A DNA stretch of 8,657 bases from positions 1 to 8,657 of the forward strand of contig USMD01000081.1 in assembly GCA_900555725.1 (NCBI GenBank). The letters are read 5' to 3'. The DNA is from an uncultured Garciella sp. (GTDB lineage: Bacteria > Bacillota > Clostridia > Eubacteriales > Garciellaceae). Below, in pieces: positions 1-6,177 of this stretch. The notes under the pieces are model-generated. The model saw nothing but the letters and a program-made list of their open reading frames with translations, had not been told where the DNA came from and ran no database searches. How positions within the stretch are numbered: the stretch's first letter is position 1; every line of letters begins with the position of its first letter. A program made the translations under genes and the position numbers.

Positions 1-27
1 GCAGCGTCAGATGTGTATAAGAGACAG
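1..27 (+). other. Illumina Nextera adapter read-through (artefact)
   Basis: The first 27 bases match the 3' part of the Nextera Read 1 transposase adapter. They end with the 19-base Tn5 mosaic end AGATGTGTATAAGAGACAG at 9-27. Genomic sequence starts at about base 28. This is untrimmed library sequence at a contig end, not a transposon in the organism. The true upstream DNA of the rubrerythrin gene is therefore missing. Confidence 0.97.
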
Positions 28-62
28 TAATTATACTTAACAATATTAAAGGAGGATTTATC

Positions 63-599
63 ATGAAAGATTTGAAAGGAACAAAAACAGAACAAAATTT
101 AAAGGAAGCTTTTGCAGGGGAGTCTCAAGCAACGAACAAATATGGTTATTATGCAAGCGTAGCGAAAAAAGAAGGTTATGAACAAATTAGTGGAATTTTT
201 GCTGAAACTCAACATAACGAAAGGGAACATGCCAAACTATGGTTTAAATACTTAAATGGAATCGGAAATACTGCTAAAAATCTAGAGGATGCAGCCAGTG
301 GAGAAAATTATGAATGGACAGATATGTATAAAAAATTTGCACAAACTGCCAGAGAAGAAGGGTTTGACGAAATTGCTGATAAATTTGAAGGAGTTGCAAA
401 AATCGAAAAGGAACATGAAGATAGATACAGAAAACTTTTAAAAAGATTAGAAACCGATACTGTATTTATAGGGGATGAAGTAACCGTTTGGAAATGCAGA
501 AACTGCGGTCATATCCATGTAGGACCAAATGCTCCAGAAGTATGCCCCGTTTGTAACCATCCAAAAGCTCATTTTGAAAGAAGAATTATTAACTACTAA
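63..599 (+). CDS. rbr: Rubrerythrin (NADH-linked peroxidase, diiron plus rubredoxin domains)
   Basis: This 178-residue cytoplasmic protein is a full-length rubrerythrin, which reduces hydrogen peroxide to water in anaerobes using electrons from NADH via rubredoxin-type partners. Residues about 1-135 form the ferritin-like four-helix domain. The likely diiron ligands, by alignment to Desulfovibrio rubrerythrin, are E20, E53 and H56 (ExxH), E81 and E84 (GENYEW), and E115 and H118. Residues about 140-178 form the rubredoxin-like domain with C145-x2-C148 and C161-x2-C164 for one iron. The ATG has an AAAGGAGG site ending 7 bases upstream. The gene appears monocistronic, since the next gene is convergent. 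Its promoter is lost or cut by the adapter junction; only a TATACT at 33-38 resembles a -10 box. Family assignment is certain. The metal ligands are inferred from spacing. Confidence 0.96.
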   Translation: MKDLKGTKTEQNLKEAFAGESQATNKYGYYASVAKKEGYEQISGIFAETQHNEREHAKLWFKYLNGIGNTAKNLEDAASGENYEWTDMYKKFAQTAREEGFDEIADKFEGVAKIEKEHEDRYRKLLKRLETDTVFIGDEVTVWKCRNCGHIHVGPNAPEVCPVCNHPKAHFERRIINY

Positions 600-614
600 A
601 CTTGTTATAGGTAT

Positions 615-693
615 AATAGGGAGATTGTTTCATTTATAAAATCAATGTGAACAGGGAGTACTAAGACGTTGTTCCATGAAACATCTCCCTATT
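615..693. repeat. Long inverted repeat (stem-loop) between convergent genes
   Basis: The arms at 615-633 and 676-693 pair over 18 base pairs with one extra T at 625/626. The left arm reads ATAGGGAGAT-T-GTTTCAT and the right arm ATGAAACATCTCCCTAT. The 42-base loop holds a second small stem, GAACA (649-653) with TGTTC (670-674). It lies between the ends of the convergent rbr and larA genes, so it may end transcription from both sides. Neither side has the T-run of a classical intrinsic terminator. It could instead be a small palindromic repeat or a structured RNA. Confidence 0.7.
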
Positions 694-795
694 TAAGATA
701 GAATGTTCAGTACAAAAGAATAATTATAGGTTTTTCATTTTGTAAATTCCTTTGTATGTTTGGCGATGATTTCCTCTGAGAAAGATTACAAGGTG

Positions 796-2085
796 CTAAT
801 TTTCAGAATTTTCCCGAAAAATAGGAACAGTATTTCCACCGTAGGGAATCACATATACATCCTTACCGGTGAAATCCACTTGTGCAAGAAGATCATTGAT
901 ACCTGTATAAGTTTTTAAATTCATATCTTTTACCATTTCTTGGGGAATCTGGGTAAGCATAAAAACGTCCCTAAAACGGTTAATATACTCACAGGTTGCA
1001 TAAAAGACATATCCGGGAATGGTAAAACTAGCTCGCAAATCTGTGTCTAAAGTACCCTTTTTCAAAGATTTAATCCAGTCAAAATAATCGGGTGCTCCGC
1101 CACCTTCTCGACACTCTGTTAATAAAATCATAGTACCCCCTTTCTTTAGAGCTTGAGCTGCATTAGAAAGGGTTTTCACACTTTGATACAAGCTAATGTC
1201 CTTAGGATATCCACCGGCACTTGCAATAACAATGTCTGCTTTTTTTTCAATAGGTACCCCAAAGTATTCATTGACCAATTCGCAACTTTTTTCCCAAGCT
1301 TTTAGCCAATGACCACATAGCAAGTTACAATGTTTAGAATGAGAGTCTACAATAAGATTGATTCCAAAGGTAGGGTTTATCAAGGATGCGGCATCTATCA
1401 TATCTTCATTTACTGGATTGTTCTTTAATTTTCCTAATCCGACTAAGGGATTAGACATAGCTTCATTAGGATCTAAGCTATTCATATGATTTTGATTGAT
1501 GGTTTTCTTACTGCTAATTCCTGGTAGGATACTTTTCCTTCCTCCTCCAAACCCAGCTATAATATGGTATACTGTAGCGCCGATTAAGATGAGCTTTCGA
1601 TCTACTGCTAGAGGGTGAACATATACTTCAGTACCTCTAGGGGTAGTCCCTACATATTTTAGATCTGGGGCAGAAGAATTATGGTTATAGACTTTTACCT
1701 TCTCATAGATTTCAGGGGATACTACCTTTTTCATTTCTTCTTCGGTCATTTTTCTATGATTTCCCAGTGCTATTAGAATAACAATATTTTTATAAGGAAC
1801 TTTTAACTCTTCTGCGAGGTACTCCACAAGGAGTTTGCAAATCTTGTCCTGTCTCATCCAAAAGCGGGTAATATCACTTACTACGATGGTAACCAAATCA
1901 TCTTTGGAAATTAGTTTTGAAAGGGCAGGGGAATCTACACAATTTTGGGTAATTTCATAGAGAAAGGCTTCCCTTAGGTTTTCAATTTCTTTCATTGGGC
2001 TGCCTTGAAGATATTTAATGGACTTTGCCCCATGGATTGTCATATCTACAGAGGTTTCCCCGTATTTTATATTGACGGATTCCAT
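796..2085 (-). CDS. larA: LarA-family nickel-pincer 2-hydroxyacid racemase/epimerase
   Basis: This 429-residue protein has the usual length of LarA, the lactate racemase that interconverts D- and L-lactate by hydride transfer to a nickel-pincer nucleotide (NPN) cofactor. Visible landmarks are SDITRF (D71, R74), GNHRKMT (H110), YHIIAGFGGGRKSILPGI with H174 and the cofactor-anchoring lysine K184, and H200 in NQNH. K184 and H200 match the numbering of the Lactobacillus plantarum cofactor lysine and nickel histidine. GGYPKD then Q301 and K304 fit the later active-site positions. The start follows a GGAGGTGATT site. The cofactor genes larB, larC and larE are not in the window, so NPN must be made elsewhere. 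Many LarA homologues act on other 2-hydroxyacids (for example malate or phenyllactate), so the fold and cofactor are certain and the lactate substrate is only likely. Confidence 0.9.
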   Translation of the reverse strand: MESVNIKYGETSVDMTIHGAKSIKYLQGSPMKEIENLREAFLYEITQNCVDSPALSKLISKDDLVTIVVSDITRFWMRQDKICKLLVEYLAEELKVPYKNIVILIALGNHRKMTEEEMKKVVSPEIYEKVKVYNHNSSAPDLKYVGTTPRGTEVYVHPLAVDRKLILIGATVYHIIAGFGGGRKSILPGISSKKTINQNHMNSLDPNEAMSNPLVGLGKLKNNPVNEDMIDAASLINPTFGINLIVDSHSKHCNLLCGHWLKAWEKSCELVNEYFGVPIEKKADIVIASAGGYPKDISLYQSVKTLSNAAQALKKGGTMILLTECREGGGAPDYFDWIKSLKKGTLDTDLRASFTIPGYVFYATCEYINRFRDVFMLTQIPQEMVKDMNLKTYTGINDLLAQVDFTGKDVYVIPYGGNTVPIFRENSEN

Positions 2086-2189
2086 TTTGAATCACCTCCA
2101 ATAAAGTATTTTATTATTAAAAGAAGAGGAAATTTGCCTAGCAGTGAATACATCTATAGCTATTACTATGGTTCATAAAAGTTAAAGGT

Positions 2190-2218
2190 ATTGTAACATA
2201 AATTTAAAGAGGGTGCAA
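2190..2218 (-). promoter_or_regulatory. Sigma-A promoter of larA, extended -10
   Basis: Read on the minus strand, TTGCAC (2213-2218) is followed by a 17-base spacer and TACAAT (2190-2195). TG sits one base before the -10, giving TGtTACAAT. The expected start leaves a leader of about 100 bases before larA. Two tandem copies of CTGAATTTT lie just beyond the -35 box at 2219-2236 and could be an A/T-rich contact site or operator. Confidence 0.65.
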
Positions 2219-2236
2219 CTGAATTTTCTGAATTTT
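2219..2236. repeat. 9-bp tandem duplication next to the larA promoter
   Basis: CTGAATTTT occurs twice, head to tail, at 2219-2227 and 2228-2236, directly upstream of the larA -35 box. It could serve as an UP-like element or a regulator site, or be chance in AT-rich DNA. The rest of the 2086-2432 intergenic region holds the larA promoter, a purine-rich tract at about 2318-2370 and a weak promoter for the next gene. I see no gene or RNA in it. Confidence 0.4.
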
Positions 2237-2378
2237 CTATTTTTGATACCGATTCCATGAAAAATGAAAGTTTTAGGAGATACTCCATGGGGCATTTCCC
2301 CTGTGTTGTTTTTATTTTAGGGGTTAAAAATAAAAGAAGAAGAAAGAAGGAGAAAAAAGTGTAAGAAAATAGATTCTA

Positions 2379-2407
2379 TTGGCATACTATAAATAAATGG
2401 ATAGATT
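2379..2407 (+). promoter_or_regulatory. Possible promoter of the DUF3048 lipoprotein gene
   Basis: TTGGCA (2379-2384, 5 of 6 consensus) is followed after 17 bases by TAGATT (2402-2407, 4 of 6). The distance to the ATG at 2439 allows a short leader. The -10 is weak, and overlapping AT-rich words such as TACTAT offer alternatives, so this is tentative. Confidence 0.35.
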
Positions 2408-2423
2408 TTAGAATATACAATAA

Positions 2424-2430
2424 GAGGAGG
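2424..2430 (+). promoter_or_regulatory. Ribosome binding site that fixes the DUF3048 gene start
   Basis: GAGGAGG at 2424-2430 lies 8 bases before ATG 2439 but only 2 bases before the in-frame TTG at 2433. The ATG is therefore the functional start. Confidence 0.85.
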
Positions 2431-2438
2431 AGTTGTAT

Positions 2439-3473
2439 ATGAAAAAGTATGCTTTTCTTATTTGGCTTTTTTTTATAGGAATGCTATTTACATCTTGCTC
2501 TAGAGCTTCAGAGGAGTCAGACCTAGAGCTAGGGTCTAAATTTACTTCCCAATCTCCTTCTATCTCTGTAGCACGCTATGATAGTGTTCCAAAGGGAGTA
2601 TCTCCCCTTACAGGGCTTCCCTATGATGGGGATGGAAGAGCTATTATGGTCCAGATAGAAAATACCTTTGAGGCTAGGCCCCAAAGCGGTATTAGCCGAG
2701 CAGACCTCATTTATGAGATGGAGGTGGAGAGTGATATTACCAGGCTGACAGCGTTTTTCCTAGGGGAGTATCCAGAGAAAGCAGGACCGATCAGAAGTAC
2801 GAGAAAGCAGCATATGCACCTTTGGAAGGAATGGGATTATCCTTATATTTTTTATGGGGGATCTCAACCTGTTGGGCAAAATATCTATGAAATCATAGGG
2901 CAGTTGAATATACAAGCCCCTAGGATAGATGGAATGGAAACCCAGGACTCCTTTTCTCGATCTAAAGATAAAGAGTCTCCCCACAATGTCTATACTGATC
3001 TTTCTTATGTCCTAGAGAATCTTTATGAATATCAACCGAAAGAGCGTTCTATTTATTTTGATCAAAAGGCTGTATTAGATGGTACTGGAGCCAATGAAAT
3101 CAACTTTTCTTATAGTGAAGATAATCAAATATCCTATATCTACAATGAAAGAACCAGGGAATATGAGCGTTTTATCAATGAAAAGCCAATGATGGATCAG
3201 GAAAATCAAAAACAAGTGTCAATGAAAAATGTTATCATTCAACATGCCAATCACTATAAGGTCCCCAATACGGTATATACTAATATTGATTTAGTAGGCA
3301 GTGGAAAGGCCGAATATTTTACCGAAGGGATTATGCGTACAGGTACTTGGAAGAGGAAGGATATGGATTCTCCTACCATTTATTATGATGAAAATGGAAG
3401 GGAACTTCCTCTAAGACCGGGCAAGACTTTTATTCAAATTGTAAGACCAGAAACAGTGGTAAATGTACAATAG
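2439..3473 (+). CDS. DUF3048 (YerB-like) cell-surface lipoprotein
   Basis: From ATG 2439 the product has 344 residues. Residues 2-19 are a short basic start plus a hydrophobic signal segment ending in LFTSC. C20 is the likely lipidated cysteine; Phe at -3 is slightly unusual for a lipobox. After a Ser-rich linker, SPLTGLP (from residue 55) opens the DUF3048 N-terminal domain, which continues through RADLIYEME, GPIRSTRKQH and FSRSKDKESPHNVYTD. The C-terminal domain ends with TGTWKRKDMDSPTIYYDENG and GKTFIQIV. This is the full architecture of Bacillus subtilis YerB, a lipoprotein whose biochemical role I do not know to be settled. It should sit on the outer face of the membrane. No clear terminator follows. 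Confidence 0.88.
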   Translation: MKKYAFLIWLFFIGMLFTSCSRASEESDLELGSKFTSQSPSISVARYDSVPKGVSPLTGLPYDGDGRAIMVQIENTFEARPQSGISRADLIYEMEVESDITRLTAFFLGEYPEKAGPIRSTRKQHMHLWKEWDYPYIFYGGSQPVGQNIYEIIGQLNIQAPRIDGMETQDSFSRSKDKESPHNVYTDLSYVLENLYEYQPKERSIYFDQKAVLDGTGANEINFSYSEDNQISYIYNERTREYERFINEKPMMDQENQKQVSMKNVIIQHANHYKVPNTVYTNIDLVGSGKAEYFTEGIMRTGTWKRKDMDSPTIYYDENGRELPLRPGKTFIQIVRPETVVNVQ

Positions 3474-3492
3474 GGAGGATATCCATCCATAG

Positions 3493-3536
3493 ATGCAATC
3501 TTTTAACTAGCACAATGAGTTAAATTGGACTTGCAT
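3493..3536. repeat. Nested inverted repeats overlapping the -35 box of the queuine operon
   Basis: ATGCAA (3493-3498) pairs with TTGCAT (3531-3536). Inside it TTTAACT (3502-3508) pairs with AGTTAAA (3518-3524). The outer right arm is exactly the -35 box. As RNA this could be a weak end structure for the preceding gene, but there is no T-run. As DNA it could be an operator. Confidence 0.45.
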
Positions 3537-3558
3537 TATAAAGGGAATATGTTATAAT
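3531..3558 (+). promoter_or_regulatory. Promoter of the queuine salvage operon
   Basis: TTGCAT (3531-3536), a 16-base spacer and a perfect TATAAT (3553-3558) preceded by TGt give an extended -10 promoter. Transcription should begin near 3565, about 38 bases before the preQ1-I aptamer. Confidence 0.72.
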
Positions 3559-3586
3559 AATTGATAAAATAAATTTCTTTAAAATT

Positions 3587-3639
3587 CAAGGGGTTCCCTT
3601 GGACTGGTTCGTAACCATCCCAGTATAAAAAACTAAGGA
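3587..3639 (+). promoter_or_regulatory. preQ1-I riboswitch aptamer
   Basis: ACTGG (3603-3607) and CCAGT (3620-3624) form stem P1 around the loop, and C3619 just before CCAGT sits where the preQ1-reading cytosine is expected. The A-rich tail TATAAAAAACTAAGG (3624-3638) is the class hallmark and nearly equals the Bacillus subtilis que leader. A small perfect hairpin, CAAGGG-GTT-CCCTTG (3587-3601), sits directly upstream. In known members preQ1 binding folds the ACTAA tail into a pseudoknot. Here that tail also belongs to the antiterminator, so ligand should switch the operon off. Confidence 0.92.
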
Positions 3640-3693
3640 AATAAAATATATAGCTATATATTTTTGCTGTATCCTTAGGGTACAGCTTTTTTT
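3633..3693 (+). terminator. preQ1-controlled terminator with competing antiterminator
   Basis: The terminator stem is GCTGTATCC (3666-3674) with GGGTACAGC (3678-3686), loop TTA, followed by seven T (3687-3693). The antiterminator pairs CTAAGGA (3633-3639, the aptamer tail) with TCCTTAG (3672-3678), which lies inside the terminator, so the two folds exclude each other. A 22-base perfect palindrome at 3643-3664, centred on TAGCTA, forms a hairpin inside the antiterminator loop. The predicted outcome is preQ1 bound, terminator forms, operon off. Confidence 0.88.
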
Positions 3694-3734
3694 GTTTTCC
3701 TTTTTAAAAATAATAGCAAAAAGTAGGTGAAAGG

Positions 3735-4703
3735 ATGAAAAAGAAAAAAGTGATTATAGATTGCGATCCGGGGATTGATGATAGTCTAGCCTTGATGCTG
3801 GCATTGAGCTCTTCGGAATTGGAGATACTGGGGATTACCATTGTTTCTGGAAATGTAGAGGTGGAAAAAGGGTATCAAAATGCTCTAAAGACTTTAAAGG
3901 TGTTGAATCGATTGGATGTCCCGGTGTATAAGGGAGAGGACAAGCCTTTAAGTAGAGAATTAGAACCAGCCTATGAGACTCATGGGGAAGATGGGTTAGG
4001 GGAGAACCATTATGCCCCTGTAAAGATAGATGATCGGAAAGAATCTGCTGTGGACTTTATTTTAAATACCTTGCAAACCATCCAGGAGGTATCTATTATT
4101 GCACTAGGACCTCTTACCAATATTGCAGTGGCCCTTATTAGTAATCCTGAAGCTTTTTCCCATTTAGAGGAGTTTGTGTCTATGGGGGGATGTTTTAAGA
4201 GCTATGGAAATTGTTCTCCTGTGGCCGAGTACAACTATTGGGTGGATCCAGAAGGGGCAAAGTATGTCTATGAAAATCTAAATACCAAGATTCATATGGT
4301 AGGACTAGATGTAACCCGAGACATTGTTCTCACTCCTAATATGATCGCCCTTATGGATCACTGCCTATCTGAGAAAGGAAAGTTCATAAAAGAAATTACT
4401 AAATTTTATATGAATTTTCATTGGGAACATGAAAAAATTATCGGCTGTGTTATCAATGATCCCCTAGCGCTGCTTTATTTTATAGATAAAAGTATTTGCA
4501 CAGGGATTGATGCCTATACCACCATTGAAATCCATGGGATGTGTAAGGGACAAAGTATTGTAGATGAAATGCATTTTTGGAAGAAACGACCTAATGCCCA
4601 TGTGCTAACCCAAGTGGATAAAAAGAGATTTTTTCGTGAGTTTTTTGTTAGGGTTTTGAATTTTGACGAAGAATTTTTGAATTTGCTGGAAGGTATGATC
4701 TAA
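3735..4703 (+). CDS. queK: Nucleoside hydrolase of QueK type (queuosine to queuine)
   Basis: This 322-residue protein is a full-length inosine-uridine nucleoside hydrolase family (IUNH) enzyme. The calcium site is plain: DCDPGIDD at 9-16 (D11, D15, D16) plus D242 in INDPLAL. Ribose-pocket landmarks include N40, HGEDG (83-87), GPLTNIA (125-131), and E165 and N167 in AEYN. The proton-donor histidine next to the last calcium Asp in Crithidia IUNH (HD) is N241 here, which argues for a non-standard base. The preQ1-I leader, the S component one base downstream and the radical SAM lyase match the described C. difficile queuosine hydrolase QueK, which frees queuine from queuosine in the cytoplasm. 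AGGTGA lies just before the ATG. The family is certain. The substrate is inferred from context. Confidence 0.85.
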   Translation: MKKKKVIIDCDPGIDDSLALMLALSSSELEILGITIVSGNVEVEKGYQNALKTLKVLNRLDVPVYKGEDKPLSRELEPAYETHGEDGLGENHYAPVKIDDRKESAVDFILNTLQTIQEVSIIALGPLTNIAVALISNPEAFSHLEEFVSMGGCFKSYGNCSPVAEYNYWVDPEGAKYVYENLNTKIHMVGLDVTRDIVLTPNMIALMDHCLSEKGKFIKEITKFYMNFHWEHEKIIGCVINDPLALLYFIDKSICTGIDAYTTIEIHGMCKGQSIVDEMHFWKKRPNAHVLTQVDKKRFFREFFVRVLNFDEEFLNLLEGMI

Positions 4704-4704
4704 G

Positions 4705-5262
4705 ATGAAAAGAAATAGAACCCTTACTATAACGATTGTAGCAGTTGGAATTGTCATCAATATGATAGGATCTTTTTTAGCCATGCAATTGAGATTGCCT
4801 ATTTATTTAGATAATATAGGGACCATAGTAGTAGCGGCACTTTTGGGATATTCTTATTCCGTAGCCTGTATTGTACTGGGAAGTGTGATCAATGGGGTAC
4901 TTTTCGATATCTTTGCCATTTATTATATGCCTTCTGGTATTTTGATTGCCCTTATGGCATCCTATGTGCTTCATTCTAAGAAATTGAGAGAAAAAAGTAT
5001 TTTTTTAAAGGCATTCATCATCACCATTCCTTCTACGATTGCGGCTTCTATGGTCACTGCTTATTTATTTGGAGGAATTACTTCCTCAGGTTCTACCTAT
5101 GTCATACAGATTTTAAATAAAATGGGACTTGATCTCATCACCAGTTCTTTTTTAGTACAAGTTGTGACAGATTATATAGATCGAATAGTTATTCTATTTT
5201 TAGGTACTTATATGGTAAGGAGAATACCTAAGGATATTTTATTGAAGTTAAAGGAGAGTTAG
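4705..5262 (+). CDS. ECF transporter S component, probably for queuosine/queuine (QrtT-like)
   Basis: This 185-residue, very hydrophobic protein has about five or six membrane segments (roughly 7-28, 33-48, 50-70, 75-90, 99-122 and 144-172) and a basic C-terminal tail, as expected of the small substrate-binding S subunit of an energy-coupling factor (ECF) importer. The EcfA, EcfA' and EcfT energising subunits are not in the window, so it should use a shared module encoded elsewhere. It starts one base after the stop of queK, with GGAAGG inside the end of queK as ribosome site, so the two are translationally linked. The preQ1-I control and the QueK and QueL neighbours point to queuosine, queuine or a related 7-deazaguanine as cargo. 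It resembles the predicted queuosine-regulated S component QrtT rather than being clearly QueT. The family call is from topology and context. Confidence 0.72.
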   Translation: MKRNRTLTITIVAVGIVINMIGSFLAMQLRLPIYLDNIGTIVVAALLGYSYSVACIVLGSVINGVLFDIFAIYYMPSGILIALMASYVLHSKKLREKSIFLKAFIITIPSTIAASMVTAYLFGGITSSGSTYVIQILNKMGLDLITSSFLVQVVTDYIDRIVILFLGTYMVRRIPKDILLKLKES

Positions 5263-5264
5263 AA

Positions 5265-5954
5265 ATGGATCGGTATAGTAAAATTACGAAAAAATTTCCC
5301 AGGGAAATTGTATTGTTGAAAGCACATCCTTGTAAATGGGGAAGATGCAGTTTTTGTGATTATATAGAAGATAATTCAGTGGATGAAGAGGAGATCTTTC
5401 GGATCAATCAGGAAGTATTATCCCATGTTACAGGAGAATTTGGGGTATTAGAGGTGATTGATTCTGCCAGTTGTTTTGAACTGCCAAAGTCTACTTTGGA
5501 TTTAGTGAAAAGGGTCGTACAGAAAAAAAATATAAAAAAATTATTTTTAGAAAGTCATTGGATTTACCGTCATAGGCTGCAGGAAATGAAGGATTTTTTT
5601 GGAATTCCTATTCTTTTTAAAATAGGAGTAGAGACCTTTGATAATGATTTTCGGGAAAGAATTTTAAATAAAAATGCTAAATTTAAGACCCCAGAGGAAG
5701 TAGCTAAATATTTTGATTCTCCCTGTATTATAGTAGGAATTCAAGGGCAAACCAAGGAAATGATAAAGAAAGATATAGAGATTGCAAGAAAATATTTTGA
5801 TCATGCTACTATTAATGTCTATACCAACAATACCACTTGTATTAGGAGAAATGAGGATTTAGTAAAATGGTTTCAAGAAAACTTTAAATATTTAGAGAAG
5901 GATCCTCAGTTTGAAGTCCTTTGGCAAAATACCGATTTTGGAGTAGGAGATTAA
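5265..5954 (+). CDS. queL: Radical SAM enzyme of QueL type (queuine lyase, queuine to preQ1)
   Basis: The product has 229 residues. C23-x4-C28-x2-C31 (HPCKWGRCSFCDY) is the presumed [4Fe-4S]/S-adenosylmethionine cluster motif, with an aromatic before the third cysteine as in most radical SAM enzymes; the first gap is four residues instead of the common three. LFLESHWIYRHR (about 93-104), IGVETFDNDFRERIL (about 120-134) and IVGIQGQTKEMI resemble the core-barrel strands of the superfamily. It begins two bases after the S-component stop, with AAGGAGAG at 5251-5258. In C. difficile, QueL cuts the cyclopentenediol side chain from queuine to give preQ1. The conserved neighbours and preQ1-I leader make this the likely role. 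No intrinsic terminator is visible after it. Another small radical SAM activity cannot be excluded from sequence alone. Confidence 0.82.
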   Translation: MDRYSKITKKFPREIVLLKAHPCKWGRCSFCDYIEDNSVDEEEIFRINQEVLSHVTGEFGVLEVIDSASCFELPKSTLDLVKRVVQKKNIKKLFLESHWIYRHRLQEMKDFFGIPILFKIGVETFDNDFRERILNKNAKFKTPEEVAKYFDSPCIIVGIQGQTKEMIKKDIEIARKYFDHATINVYTNNTTCIRRNEDLVKWFQENFKYLEKDPQFEVLWQNTDFGVGD

Positions 5955-5965
5955 AAAAGAATCCT

Positions 5966-5994
5966 TTGACATTTTATTGTAAAAGGGATAAGAT
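5966..5994 (+). promoter_or_regulatory. Promoter of thiC
   Basis: A perfect TTGACA (5966-5971), a 17-base spacer and TAAGAT (5989-5994, 4 of 6) lie 12 bases after the queL stop. An imperfect inverted repeat, CCTTTGACA with TGTAAAAGG (5963-5986), overlaps the -35 box. The thiC unit therefore has its own start, though readthrough from queL is possible. Confidence 0.7.
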
Positions 5995-6053
5995 AAGAAT
6001 AAATAGAAGATATTTCTAGAGCAGTATAGGAAGAATATCTATAATAAAATAAT

Positions 6054-6136
6054 ATATAGGGGGACTTATTTAGTTGAGAAGGTTAAAACCTGACCCTTTG
6101 AACCTGTCGGTTAACACCGTTGTAGGGAAGCATAGA
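6054..6136 (+). promoter_or_regulatory. TPP riboswitch (THI box)
   Basis: The conserved core is present in order: GGGGGACTT (6059-6067), TTGAGAAGG (6074-6082), ACCTGACCCTTTGAACCTG (6088-6106) and TTGTAGGGAAGC (6120-6131), with a short CGG/CCG arm at 6108-6119. The P1 helix that closes the aptamer looks short and imperfect. It lies directly before thiC, the classic TPP-repressed thiamin gene. Binding of thiamin diphosphate should shut the gene off. Confidence 0.95.
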
Positions 6137-6177
6137 AAGATCATTTCTTATAAAAAGGATTATGAATAAGATGATAG

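Noticed and set aside
9..27. Transposon end (Tn5 mosaic end) as a mobile element
   Set aside because: It is joined to the rest of the Nextera adapter at the contig edge, so it comes from library preparation.
735..785. Short open stretch after larA on the minus strand (SFSEEIIAKHTKEFTK then stop), possibly a lost C-terminal tail
   Set aside because: LarA already ends at its normal position and length, and sixteen codons are too few to support a remnant.
2289..2318. GGGG-CATTT-CCCC hairpin followed by T-rich DNA, resembling a terminator of a small RNA
   Set aside because: The stem is only four pairs, the T-run starts several bases later and no promoter or gene precedes it on the plus strand.
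2433..2438. TTG start for the DUF3048 gene
   Set aside because: It is only 2 bases from the GAGGAGG site; ATG 2439 has ideal 8-base spacing and starts a normal lipoprotein signal.
2760..2984. Minus-strand open frame inside the DUF3048 gene, and similar ones inside thiC (6562-6801, 6877-7089, 7315-7509)
   Set aside because: They lie fully inside well-recognised genes on the other strand and encode no recognisable domain.
5963..5986. Inverted repeat after queL as the operon terminator
   Set aside because: The pairing is imperfect, no T-run follows and the element overlaps the thiC -35 box, so it is better noted as part of the promoter.
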